Below are positions 20,600 through 30,572 of a stretch of DNA of 64,000 nucleotides, piece after piece. The DNA lies in contig CM023448.1 of the NCBI GenBank assembly GCA_013339765.2, positions 29,464,242 to 29,528,241 on the forward strand, in the 5' to 3' direction. A model generated the notes under the pieces. That model was not told the origin of the DNA and made no database searches. It was given only the letters and a program-made list of their open reading frames with translations. Numbering within the stretch: position 1 is the stretch's first letter; every line of letters starts with the position of its first letter. The DNA comes from Haemaphysalis longicornis (Eukaryota; Arthropoda; Arachnida; Ixodida; Ixodidae). A program made the position numbers and the translations under genes.

Positions 20600-22565
20600 A
20601 TTATTCAGACTTACCGGCAGTTCTCATTGATTCCAACAAAAAATGGTCGGCGACGGTTTAGGGATGGGGCGGCCGTTGTATGGCACCACCCTCTCTTCAT
20701 AGAACAGCGCCGCCCGTGGCAAACCGGTCTTCAGTGGAATGCCGGTGGCAGTCAGCACAGCGTAGTTGTGCATGTTTTTCTGCCGTTGTGCTGCGGTGCG
20801 GCTTGCAAAGCGTAGACAACCACAAGGACTTCTTTCAGATTTGGAAATCTTGAAAGTAGAGGTAACCCTTAAGAGGCATGCCATGTGCGTGATTTACGCC
20901 CCTACTCAGTAATTACAAATAGCAGACAAAGCTTATTGCGCCAAGCTGGAATTGCAAGCCCATTCCTTAGTGCAAATGTTTCATGCCTGCATGCTGTTTG
21001 ACGTATCAAGGAATATATTGCAGCTAAATGCTCCTGCAAAGCGGGAGTGCGCTGGTGATCCAGGAAATCTGTGGCGCTGGCTTTTGGCAGATGACGAAAC
21101 GGCGTCGTGCACAAGCGGAAGACAAAGTTGGGGAGGTGCCTTTTAAGATTTACCCCCAAACAGAGATTGTAATGGACGACACTCCTTCACTTCATTATAT
21201 TCGGTAAAAACGTGTTTAATTTCACAGAAATACCATTACTAAAGTCATCGGGAACCATTTACGGAATAAATACCGCATGATAGAACGTTATTGCTTGTCG
21301 TGAAAAAGCAGTGCTTTACAAGACGTGCAATGGTTGCTGGCTAGTTCGTAAATGGTTTTTCAAAAAATAATTCCTGTGTGGGTGAAGGACGAGACAGGAG
21401 GTGTGCTAAAAACCTGCTCTCAGTTTCACAACTGAATGCTGCGGTCAAGTTTTACAAGCTGCCACCTGCGCTTGAAAAATCATGCACTGCTTTGAATAAT
21501 GACGATGGTGGTTAATCGCAAAGCTTTCTTGTGTAGGTTTCCTTGGTTGAATTTGACCAGCACGCAGTTTGGTCTTTTGATCGCAGGGTCTTTGACCTTG
21601 ACCCTTTCCAATTCTATTTCCCAGAAAGAAAGCTTTGCGTTCAAACATCGTCGTCGCTAGACGGGGGGCTGGATGATTTTGCTGCGTAATTTTCTTCTTC
21701 CATGCACCCCTCTCCACATCCTAACTGCTTCCAGCGTGTCAAAAATGCGTCTGCTGGAGGACTCGGGCTGATGCACCCCCTAATTTAGGCATCTATAATA
21801 TAGTCGTGCATTTTTGGTTTCTTCAGAAGGCATTCCGCAGTTGTTTAGGTACTCAGCAAAGAATACTTAATAGAAAATACAGCCTGACGCTAACACATCC
21901 ACATTTTTTAACTATAGGTGCCAGCCTTTATTCCATGCAGGTGGTAAAATGGGAAGGGGCGGGGAGATGGTTTGTAGCCTGGGCTGTTGTGTGGTTGAAT
22001 CACTTTGGTTCTTGATAAAATGACCACTACAAACATGAGAGTTCCGCTTCAGTTCTCAGCCTTCCATGTTGCAACAGTGTCGCTCACCAAAACAGAAGGC
22101 ACAAAGCTCACGGTTACAGAAAGATAATGTAAAATGCTGCGATGTTTGCACAGCCACACGGTAATTGATCTCGTACGTAAGAGCCTTTCTCTTCAAAGCA
22201 CACATATTGAGATATCCCATCGTTAAGGCTGGCGTGGAAATAGTAATCACTGAAACCAGTGAAGATAATTTAAAGTGGTAGAAATGAATACCAATATTAA
22301 TAGTTTTAGTCCTACTCAGATCAGGCAAAGCCAGTCACAGAGAACTGCAGAAAGCGCTCATGTCAATGTAACCCATCCTAACACTTGGAAGCGTCCAACA
22401 AGGTTACGTAGCCATTAGTGCGTTTAAGAAATGAATACTAATAATAGTAGTTTTATTCATACTCAGATCGGGCTGAGCCAAACGTAGATCGCTGCAAGAA
22501 GTTCTCATGTCATTGTAGCCCGTACCCAACCTTAGAAGCGTACGACAAATTTACGTAGCCGTTAT
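20600..22565. other. Gene-free, unassigned sequence
   Basis: There are only short frames, with no domain I recognise. Two similar segments near 22280-22330 and 22430-22480 share AATAGTTTTA-T-CTCAGATC motifs, and near 22370 and 22525 share CGTCCAACAAGGTTACGTAGCC-like strings. This suggests a tandem duplication of about 160 bp, of unknown origin. Confidence 0.45.
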
Positions 22566-22884
22566 TGCATCTATTTTTATTTATTTATTTATTCAGGTAC
22601 CCCTAAAGGCCCTCTGTAGGAGGGTATTACATAGGGGGAAGCATGCGCATACATCGAACATAACGTGAATGGGTGCTAACAGAATCACAAATTACAAACA
22701 TAGAGCACAAATAAAAGCAATAAGAACTTTTAAACACATAACTCCAAAACATATAACTACAAGGCAAGCACATAACAAAAAATAAAAATAATAAAAAGGT
22801 CAGCAAAAAGGTCAATATACACAAGCAAGAACACAATTAGGTCACTCCATTTTTTAAAAAGTCTTCAAATTTTGTTATGTGAGG
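22566..22884 (-). mobile_element. LINE 3' end, part 1 (split by a BEL-like element)
   Basis: On the minus strand this is the 3' untranslated end of a LINE, finishing in an (AAAT)n tail at about 22571-22594. The adjoining CCCTAAAGGCCCTCTGTAGG is the pattern seen next to LINE tails in ticks. It stops at 22884, and the sequence resumes at 24872 on the far side of the LTR element. Confidence 0.68.
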
Positions 22885-23013
22885 TGTTAAAAACAGAGGC
22901 GAGGACCGCGGGATGTGGGTGATTCTTTTTAATGGCGGATGGAACTGTACAATGATAGTGATAGTTGAGGGCAGCTGCTAATAGCCACCTCTTCCTCTTC
23001 TAATATTTTAACA
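22885..23013 (-). repeat. 3' LTR of the BEL-like element
   Basis: This is the direct repeat of 24741-24871, beginning TGTTAAAAACAG and ending ATTTTAACA. It contains the shared core GAGGCGAGGACCGCGGGA. Confidence 0.85.
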
Positions 23014-23339
23014 TCCTCCCGGCCGGCTGATAAGTGGAAGGAGGTTAACTTAGTATGAGGAGTTAACTTTTCAGCTGTAGCCCACACAAAAAACACCATT
23101 GTTCTTGTTCACTAAACAGTCCGTTGTGATCAGAAACGATGTCAGGTCCGTGTTAGCCGCACAATAATTGTTCTTCTGCTTCCACCTTCTGTGGCACACG
23201 CGTTTTGTTGACTTGGGCCAGGGCAAGCAGCTTGTCTTGACCATCGTCTTTCCTTGATGAGCTGGCAGTGTTCGTGCGTGCTTTGTGTGGCATGAGCATA
23301 GGATCATTTTTCGTGTCGAGGAATTGACGTACTGCATGC

Positions 23340-24500
23340 TTCGTGTGGCATGAGCGTAATCACTTTTTGTGTCGAGGAATTGACGTACTGCCTAACTCTT
23401 TCCATGTGTAGAACGATCCTTCTTTGTGATGCTTCTCTTTTCCGTTTCGTTTTACCAATCAGTCGGCCTTTCGTCACCTGTTTTGGTGAAGCCGCGTTTG
23501 GGGAATTTTCGTCTGCACATCGTAGGGCATTTCGGTTATGCCGTCTGTGCGGCCTTCGTTTGGATGTAGGGGTTTTCAGATGTTTGTTACGTTCTACCTT
23601 GGCAAACGAGATGCCCTCTGAAGTCGTGCTGCTGTGATGGCTTCTATTAGGCGTCTCCATGGGTGAGCCAGAGTTTCTTTTGTGGCGTCGATAACTCTGC
23701 TGTGCTTCTGCATTAACCTGTGGTTTTGCTGGTCCTTCATTAGGTCCTTCCTTGCGCCTTGATCTTCTTTTCTTGCAGCTAGAACCTTGCACACAAGACG
23801 GCTCTGCAGGTTCCTGCACAGCGTTCTCGTTGGTCGGGTTATTCGTCCTTTTTGTTGTCGGTAATCAAGAAATTCCATCTTTGGGGTTGCAGTCGTCAGA
23901 GCGAGCAACAGCAACGGGTGACTCCACTTCGTTATTCCATAAATTATTCCCTTGCTTGAAGGAAACAACTTCTCATACGTCTGGCTCATGATGAGGTTCT
24001 TTCAGAGGCGTCGTCAAATCGCTGTTTTCGTTTAGGAGGTGACTGTTTTGCAAAGCCGTTTCGTTGACGGATTATGATACCATCCTGCTTTTTCAGGGCT
24101 ATTGTAACAATTTCATCGGTAGAATACTTTTCCAATTCTGGGAACAATCGCTCCATTCTAAATTTCGTCAGGATAAGATCTTCGAATTCATAGGCGGCTT
24201 CATATTCTCTTTCTAATCATCGAGTTCGACAAGCTCTTCAATTGCACTGTCCAGTTTCTTAGGTATTTCATATTTCTCCATCAGGCTCTTCTTGAGGCAA
24301 ATTAGCTAACCGGACTGATGGTTGCCTTGGCATTTCATCTGTGATTTTATGTCGTCGATCAGTGTGGTGGCGTCGTTCCGGATTAGGTTTCTTCGTTCGC
24401 ACAGGGCCTCCATGTCGATGCTCGGCGTCGTTAATTTCTGTAGGTCGCCGAGAAGAGTCATGGTAGGCGAGAAACCGAAGCCGTTGATTCCGTCGGTCCT
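23340..24500 (-). pseudogene. Gag remnant, DUF1759-like, of the BEL-like element
   Basis: Read on the minus strand, the segment from about 24430 encodes ALCERRNLIRNDATTLIDDI, then KKLDSAIEELVELDD. It continues in shifted frames through the coding for EFEDLILTKFRMERL, a charged helical pattern like the N-terminal gag region of BEL/Pao elements. Downstream frames (23989-23594 and 23819-23304) are basic and of low complexity. A duplicated segment of about 50 bp near 23289-23392 encodes repeated cysteine/histidine-poor sequence. Multiple stops show it is not functional as assembled. Confidence 0.5.
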
Positions 24501-24740
24501 CGCAGGCATCCGTTCGGTAGCATTGGTGCATTGGTGGTGCCTTGGGTGCCTGATGGTTAGTTGCTTGGTGAGCCCTCAATTGATCCGTGGGTAGTCACAT
24601 CCGCCTGCGGGCCCCGTGGTCGCGGTCCACCGTTCAGTCCCATCGCAGCCAGTGTCACACACGTCATCATTGATGGCGGTCCGCACACTCCGTTCTCCAA
24701 CTGTTGTAGATCTTCCCATCCTGGTCACGGCACCCATTTT

Positions 24741-24871
24741 TGTTAAAGAACCGAGGCGAGGACCGCGGGACGTGGGTGATTCTTTTTAATGGCGGATGGA
24801 ACTGTACAATGATGGTGATAGTTGAGGGCAGCTGCTAATAGCCACCTCTTCCTCTTCTAATATTTTTAACG
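24741..24871 (-). repeat. 5' LTR of the BEL-like element
   Basis: This is the direct repeat partner of 22885-23013. The last base is G where the other copy has A. On its interior side lies the primer-site-like TGGGTGCCGTGACC. Confidence 0.85.
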
Positions 24872-25395
24872 TGAGCTTCTGTGGCAATGTGCTGTGGTAG
24901 GTTATTCCAGTCTATTTTTTGTGCCGTGGAATGAATGAGTGTGCGAACACAAATGAATGGCAAGCGATGCGCTTAACTTAACAAAAATGACCGCGCCGTG
25001 GAAATGTAATGGTGATTGAGTGAAAAAGTCGTCGCGAAGGCGCTCATGTTGATACAATTTATGAAAATGTGTTAGGCGAGCATGTTGGCGGCAAAGTGAT
25101 AATGAAACCAACTTGGCCCGATTTTTCAGCGCTGCGACGCTTGCATATGGTAAATAATCAGAAAAAATAAAACGAACAGCACGGTTTTGCAGGGATTCAA
25201 TATCACGTATAATGTATTCTTGACTTGGGTCCTAGACGGCAGATGCGTATTCAATTTTAGGGCGAATAAGAGTGAGGCATGCAAGTTTTCTAATGTGTTA
25301 TGGTGCCTGGCTTTAGGTTGTTTTATTACGCCTGGTGTACATAGTCTATGAACCCAACACATCTGTCTAGACTTCGTTTCACTGCACATAGCTGC
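24872..25395 (-). pseudogene. LINE RT thumb region, part 2
   Basis: On the minus strand the sequence encodes IEYASAVWDPSQEYIIRDIE near 25270-25205, then LQNRAVRFIFSDY and a frame at 25111-24902 with SLSLCRQHARLTHFHKLYQH. This is the thumb and C-terminal region of CR1/L2- or Jockey-type LINE reverse transcriptases. The coding sequence runs into the BEL-like element and continues as the 3' end at 22566-22884. The RT palm with YxDD is missing, so this is a 5'-truncated insertion. Confidence 0.8.
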
Positions 25396-26555
25396 TCACA
25401 CCACCACCAAAACATTGAAAGCACCGAAGCAAACAGGGCAAACACAACGGGAGGCTGCGCAGTCCAATGCACCGGCTCATTCCTCTAAAGAAGAGGGCAC
25501 CGAGTGGTGGTGCCACCCGTCCAGCTGACCAGTCCCTATTGGGTTTGTTTGCTTATGTTTGTTTTTGCTGCCCTGGCCGCGCAAGGGCTTTGTTATCTGC
25601 GTTCCAAGTGACCGCTTGTTTCATTCTTATTCTCCTAGTTGGTGGGTTGATGAAGAAAAGAAATGTACACATAATATTCTTTTTTTGTAGACAGGTCTAA
25701 TGTTTGCACACAGTCAATGCAGGCTGGCTGTTAAGTGGGTTGTTTTTATGATGAGGAAGTTAATGCCAATTCTGGGGAGAGGAACAAGGCAGGCTTGGCC
25801 ACAGACAAAGATACTGTATTCACATGACAAATAACTAACAAAATAGATAAATAAACATTAGCCTAATCAAGTCAAGACTGACGGTCCTACACAAAGAAGT
25901 CCTTCCCTTCAAACAGTTTACACTCACGCGTGGAGTTGATGGCTTCAAAGCTCTGGAGCGGTGCACTGGCCCGGTTGCCCTTGCTGTTAGCACTGTCACT
26001 TCAAGTGATGACTCGGCGCTGTTGCCCGTGCGCTCGTTGATCACCGAAAAGCTCTACGTTGCAGACGCTCAGGCCCTCGCCAGTCTAGAAAATCATGAAG
26101 GAGGTGTGGCTCAAATCGGAGGTACCCAAGGAGTGGCACCCAGCCAGCAACTACCGAACATGCCGTTTCTTGTGACACCCGAGCAGCTCGGCGACGCTGC
26201 TCCCTGCTACCACAGGAGAGCTGACTTCAGTCGCTGTAAAGGGCCGTGAGCCTCCCAGAACAGGATGACGTGGCTCTGCCTTGAGGTCTCCTGGACGTTT
26301 GAGACCAGCACAGAACTCGATTACCCCGTTCCTTCCTGCCTCCGACTTGCCACCTCTCTTCCGCTTCTCTTCGTCCTCCTCCTTCCGGGCCTGCTCTTTC
26401 CTTTCCGACCCCAGCACGAGCACTTCGCCTGTCTTCACCACTTACGAGCATTCAAAAAGCGCCTCCTCAGACTGGCCTTTATTACGGCAGCGCCTAATGC
26501 TACAAAGTTGACAGCGTGCATCGAACGCGGTGTTTTCTGCCAGTTTACCCTTTCA
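25396..26555. other. Unassigned sequence upstream of the zinc-finger remnant
   Basis: No domain is recognised. The stretch 26320-26430 is pyrimidine-rich (TTCCTGCCTCCG, TCTTCGTCCTCCTCC). It lies just past the 3' end of the minus-strand zinc-finger remnant and may include its 3' flank. Confidence 0.4.
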
Positions 26556-26559
26556 TCAC

Positions 26560-28362
26560 AAATTAGATAGCTTCTCTGAGCAACGCTCTTAGAGAAAATG
26601 TTTCACACATTGGCTGCTCACAAGTGTGCAATCTATGAGTAACCCGGCAACTTTCTTGAAGCTCTTTTATTGGGTGACACATCGCCTACACAAGCCCTAT
26701 ACAGGGCAGTCTTTCATGCCTTACCAGGTTGCTTCTTTGGGCAAACATCTTTTGACAGAAAAACAGACATGCGGTATCTCAGCAGAGCAAATTCTTTGAT
26801 ACCTAATCAGGTTGCTGCTCATGGCAAAGTTCTTTTCAGAAACAACACACGTAGTGCCTCTCACCAGAGTGAAATTTTTCATGCCATACTAGGTTGTTTC
26901 GTATAGTAAAGCTCTTCGACAGATGCTACTTATATAGGGTCTCACCAGAGTGCCATCTTTCATGAGTAATCACGTGGATTTATTATTAAAAGTCTTTGGA
27001 GAATGTCTCGACATATGGCCTTCGCTAGAGTGCACTCTTTCATGAAGAACCAGGCGGCGTCTGTTAGGAAAGCTCTTCTGACATAAGCTACATAAAAAAG
27101 GCTGCGGAAGAGAGTGCAATCTTTCATGAGTAACCATGCTCTGTCTTCGATTAAACCCCTTTTGACAGATGCTACAGACATACGGTTTCTCACCAGAGTG
27201 CAATCTTTCATGGCTAATGAGGGTGCCTCTAAGAGCAAAGCTTCTGTGACAGTACCTACATGTGTAGGGCTTCTCACCAGAGTGCACTCTTTCATGGTTA
27301 ACGAGGGTGCCTCTTTTAGTAAAGCTTTTTTTGACAGATGCTACATATGTGGGGCTTTACACCAGAGTGTGATCTTTGATGAACAACCAGGTGGCTTTTC
27401 TTAGTAAAAGCCTTCTGACAGAAGCCGCACACATGTGGTTTCTCCCCAGCGTGCACTCGTCGATGTAGAACCAGATGCTCTTTCTTAGTAAAAAGCCTCC
27501 TGACATAAGCTGCATGCGAAGGGCCATTCCCCAGAGTGCAATCTTTCATGCGAAACTCAGCTGTACTTCTTTGTTTGAAGTTCTTCTGACAGATCCTACA
27601 CATGTAAGGACTCTTGCCCAAGTGCACTCTCATGTGGGTGTCCAGGCCACGTTTTTTATCAAAGACTGCTTTGCAAACAGTGCATATGAAAGTCACGCTA
27701 CTGCTACACACTTTCATGTCATTTGTCTGGTTGTTGCGTTGTTGACACCCCAAGCAGGAATACAGCTTCCCTGCGATCTCCACTTCTCCAGTGTTGTTGA
27801 GACAACTCCTGAGTAGAAGAAAAAGATGATTACACAAATTTTAAAAAAATTATAGCAAAAGCTGGATGCTAGCAGCTTGAATAATTCTGGAGGGTGCATT
27901 TAAGCACTACTCCAGTGCACTTGGTAGAGAAGGCCTAGGGTGACTGCAAAACCTAGCCTTTTGACGTTTTCCTCTGAGCAATTTATTATTAACATCTTCA
28001 TTGCAACTAAAAGCACAGCACTGAGTCATACAGGCACAGATAATTTTGCAAGACTATTTTCATATTTACCAAACAAAAATAGACTCAAACTATGTCCTGT
28101 AAGCGATGCCCAAACGATGCCAATAAAAAACTCCTGAAGTGAAGGCGAATCTGAAATATATCATGTGCTCGTTACCCATGAAGTTTAAGTTGTTGATGGA
28201 GTTTGCCGAAACTCATGTTTTGACAGGACTGACAAGAAAAACATAAGCATCCACATGTTGCACCAGTCCCAGATTGATCGAGGTTTCCATGCAGGACGTT
28301 GCACAAGCCAGCTTCAGAAGGGTGAATAGGTGTCTCTGCGCAACGCATTAACTTCGACCCCT
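26560..28362 (-). pseudogene. C2H2 zinc-finger gene, two exons, with frameshifts
   Basis: On the minus strand at least eight C2H2 fingers run from about 27690 to 27010, joined by HSGEKPY-type linkers. Intact examples include YTCRYCHRSFALRGTLISH and YVCSICQKGFNRRQSMVTH. More degenerate fingers continue to about 26560. The family binds DNA and usually regulates transcription in the nucleus. An upstream exon at 28362-28176 ends at a GTAACG donor; the next exon starts at 27808 after a TTCTTCTACTCAG acceptor, and the reading phase is preserved across the 367-bp intron. Frameshifts lie near 27545, 27500 and in a run of seven A at about 27327-27333 (minus strand). The homopolymer lesion may be an assembly error; the stops after 27000 look real. 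Confidence 0.82.
28176..28362 (-). CDS. Upstream coding exon of the zinc-finger gene
   Basis: This exon encodes GSKLMRCAETPIHPSEAGLC, then a cysteine-rich end CGCLCFSCQSC followed by two histidines, resembling a divergent finger. It is bounded by CACACGTAG (acceptor, just above 28362) and GTAACG (donor, starting at 28175). The last codon is split in phase 2 and is completed by the first base at 27808. Earlier exons are not identified. Confidence 0.6.
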
Positions 28363-30327
28363 CTACGTGTGAAAAGAGTAGCTCTTAGAACATCTAGCAC
28401 AAAATAGGGCTACCTAAGTACTCACATTGATGCAGCACGTTAGCAAATAAAGTCGTACTGAAAGGCCAACTGCAACGAAATTTTCAGTTTCCTCAATGGA
28501 CTGTTTTTGGAAGTATTTCTTTTAGAAGTGCTACGTGCAAAATTAGAAGGCAAAAATTGTTGTCACTTTGTAAAGGAAGATCAAGATTGCTCTTTTCCAA
28601 ACTGAAACTAAAAAAAATGCGTGCCACTCTACCCTGTGAAGGTGGTTGGAAAGCAAAGCTGTAAACGACACCGATAACTATTACCCATGCGACATCACTT
28701 GAATTCGCACACGTGGCTCTACAAAGAAAAAAACAAGAGACAATTAAGAGCACTTAACCACACCCTTTATTACTTCAAATACATATTCATTGCTAAACTT
28801 AAATTAATGCATGATTCATGAACGGTGGTCGGTTGAATTGTATTGGTGAAGCACGAGTGGAAGCAGTTTTATAAAATTAAAGGAAGCTCAAATTCGGTGT
28901 TAGACAATCTCACTCTGCAATCTCGGCCGCTGCCCGATGGAAGCTATGAGATCAGGCTGGCAGGGGCGGAGGAAAAGTAAGATGCAATAAGTTTGTGTGA
29001 GCTTACTTTAATTTTTATAACTCCTAGCGCACGTGCAAGGCACGAACACAGCTGCTACACGTGGGCAGAGCGCACAGTGACATGAGAAGGCGCGTGACGC
29101 CGTCACGTGGCATTCAGCGAGAACACAGGGGGTAAACATGCAGATGTGCTCGGTAAGTGCACCGTCTATCTCCCCAGTCTCTGCATGGATTCGTACTCAA
29201 TCAACAAGACAACGCTCTCGCTCCGTTTCATTCCAGGTTCGATTGCTGGCGGTGCCTACTTCTTTTATTTGTTTGGGGGAACATTCTGTCGAAACCAATG
29301 GTCGCGACAGAACCCTTGAGGGAAAAGAGGTGAAAAGCTTCGCTTTAAAAAGGGCGGCCATTACAGCCGGCCAGTAGTGACCTTAGAATTAGAAATCGAG
29401 CGGGCACGGCCAGTAGATTACCCCACGGTTGCCTGCGAGAAGGCTGTGCATATTCGGTGTTTCGGGTTTATGCTTCTTCATAAGCTCAAAACGTGCGAAA
29501 AGCGGCTGAGAAGTCCATGCAACTACAGTCTACGCTCGTTACAACAGCGGATCCGGCAACAAACGGACTTTCGGTTACAACAGACCATTTCTGTAGGTTT
29601 GTCTGGTCCCCATGCATTTTAAATAGAGTCCACTCCGCTCATAACGGACCCGGCTAGGAGCTGACTATCAGCTACAACAGACTAAATTTTAGCAAAAATT
29701 GTTTCGACTGAATGTTTATAGCGGACTTCCGTGGGGCCAGCACCCGATATGCTTTTCTTTATTTTGGCAAGAAAACTGTTATGTCTGGCACCATTGCTGG
29801 CAGCCGGGTCGTTGGGCAGCCAAGGCAAGCCAGTGCCAGTGGCTTTTTTTTTTTGTGTGCGACCGGCGGCATGGGCGGTAGGGTAGCTGATTTCACTGTC
29901 AGACAAAGTGTAATTAACGCTGTCGAACACGGGTAAAAACAGGCCGACGTCGCCAGAAGTACAGGCCTGTCTAAGCAGACGGTCCGCTCTACCAACCATC
30001 AAAGAACAAGGCCACTGCCGATAAACGCGACTCCGGTGACATTGAAAACAGGGCTATCAAATACTCAAAGTGGTGCGCCCGGAGGCGAGACTGCCCTCGT
30101 CAGTTTTTTTATGTAATAAAAAACTCGGGTTCAGTGAAGTTCGGTCTTTATTATTCCCACACATGCATCGTTCCCACACATGCAATGAACAAGGTAAGAA
30201 ATGCCTCAAGTAGGGTGCTGTTTCCCATCCATTCTGTGCAATCTGCTGGTAACTGTGCTAACTTTTAATTTCACAGCTGTCTGTCATCAGATTATTTCAT
30301 TACAGCTGTTCCAATGACCAGACTAAA
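28363..30327. other. Unassigned sequence with two possible element ends
   Basis: At 28459-28480 the string TGAAAGGCCAACTGCAACG resembles starts at 55515 and, reversed, at 32470-32490, suggesting another TTAA-type repeat family. At 29530-29760 there are several copies of TTACAACAG and ATAACGGAC motifs, as seen at the ends of some Tigger elements. Neither has a confirmed partner end. No coding sequence is recognised. Confidence 0.35.
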
Positions 30328-30572
30328 ATCTGATTGATTGTGGGGTTTAACGCGCCGACGCAACGCAGGCGATGAGGCGCGCCGTAGTGGAGGGCTCCGG
30401 ATTAATTTTGACCACCTGGGGATCTTTATCGTGTGCCGAAATCTCGTACACACGGGCGTTTTTGCTTTTCGCCTCCATCAGAAAAGCGGCCGCCGCGGCC
30501 GGGAATCGAACCCGCGACCTCGTGATCAGCAGCGCAACGCCTTAGCCACTGAGCCACCGCGCGGGTAGCCTA
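30328..30572 (-). mobile_element. tRNA-derived SINE (Ruka-like)
   Basis: On the minus strand the head is tRNA-like, with an A-box-type TGGCTCAGTGGCTAAGGC and the B box GGTTCGATTCCC (plus strand GGGAATCGAACCC near 30500-30512). A body follows and the tail is CAATCAATCA. This is the widespread tick SINE pattern: RNA polymerase III drives it from internal boxes and a LINE supplies the enzymes. It looks complete, with a head of about 75 bp. A second copy lacking the head is at 53423-53597. Confidence 0.88.

Larger units (their letters stand above)
22885..24871 (-). mobile_element. BEL/Pao-like gag-only LTR element
   Basis: Terminal repeats of about 130 bp (22885-23013 and 24741-24871) begin TGTTAAA and end TTTTAACA or TTTTTAACG. 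They are about 93 percent alike by eye. The flanking pentamers TGAGG and TGAGC form a target duplication with one mismatch. On the minus strand TGGGTGCCGTGACCAGGA lies 4 bases after the 5' LTR as a primer site, and CCGGGAGGA precedes the 3' LTR as a purine tract. The interior of 1.7 kb holds gag remnants and no RT or integrase, so the element is non-autonomous. Confidence 0.75.
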
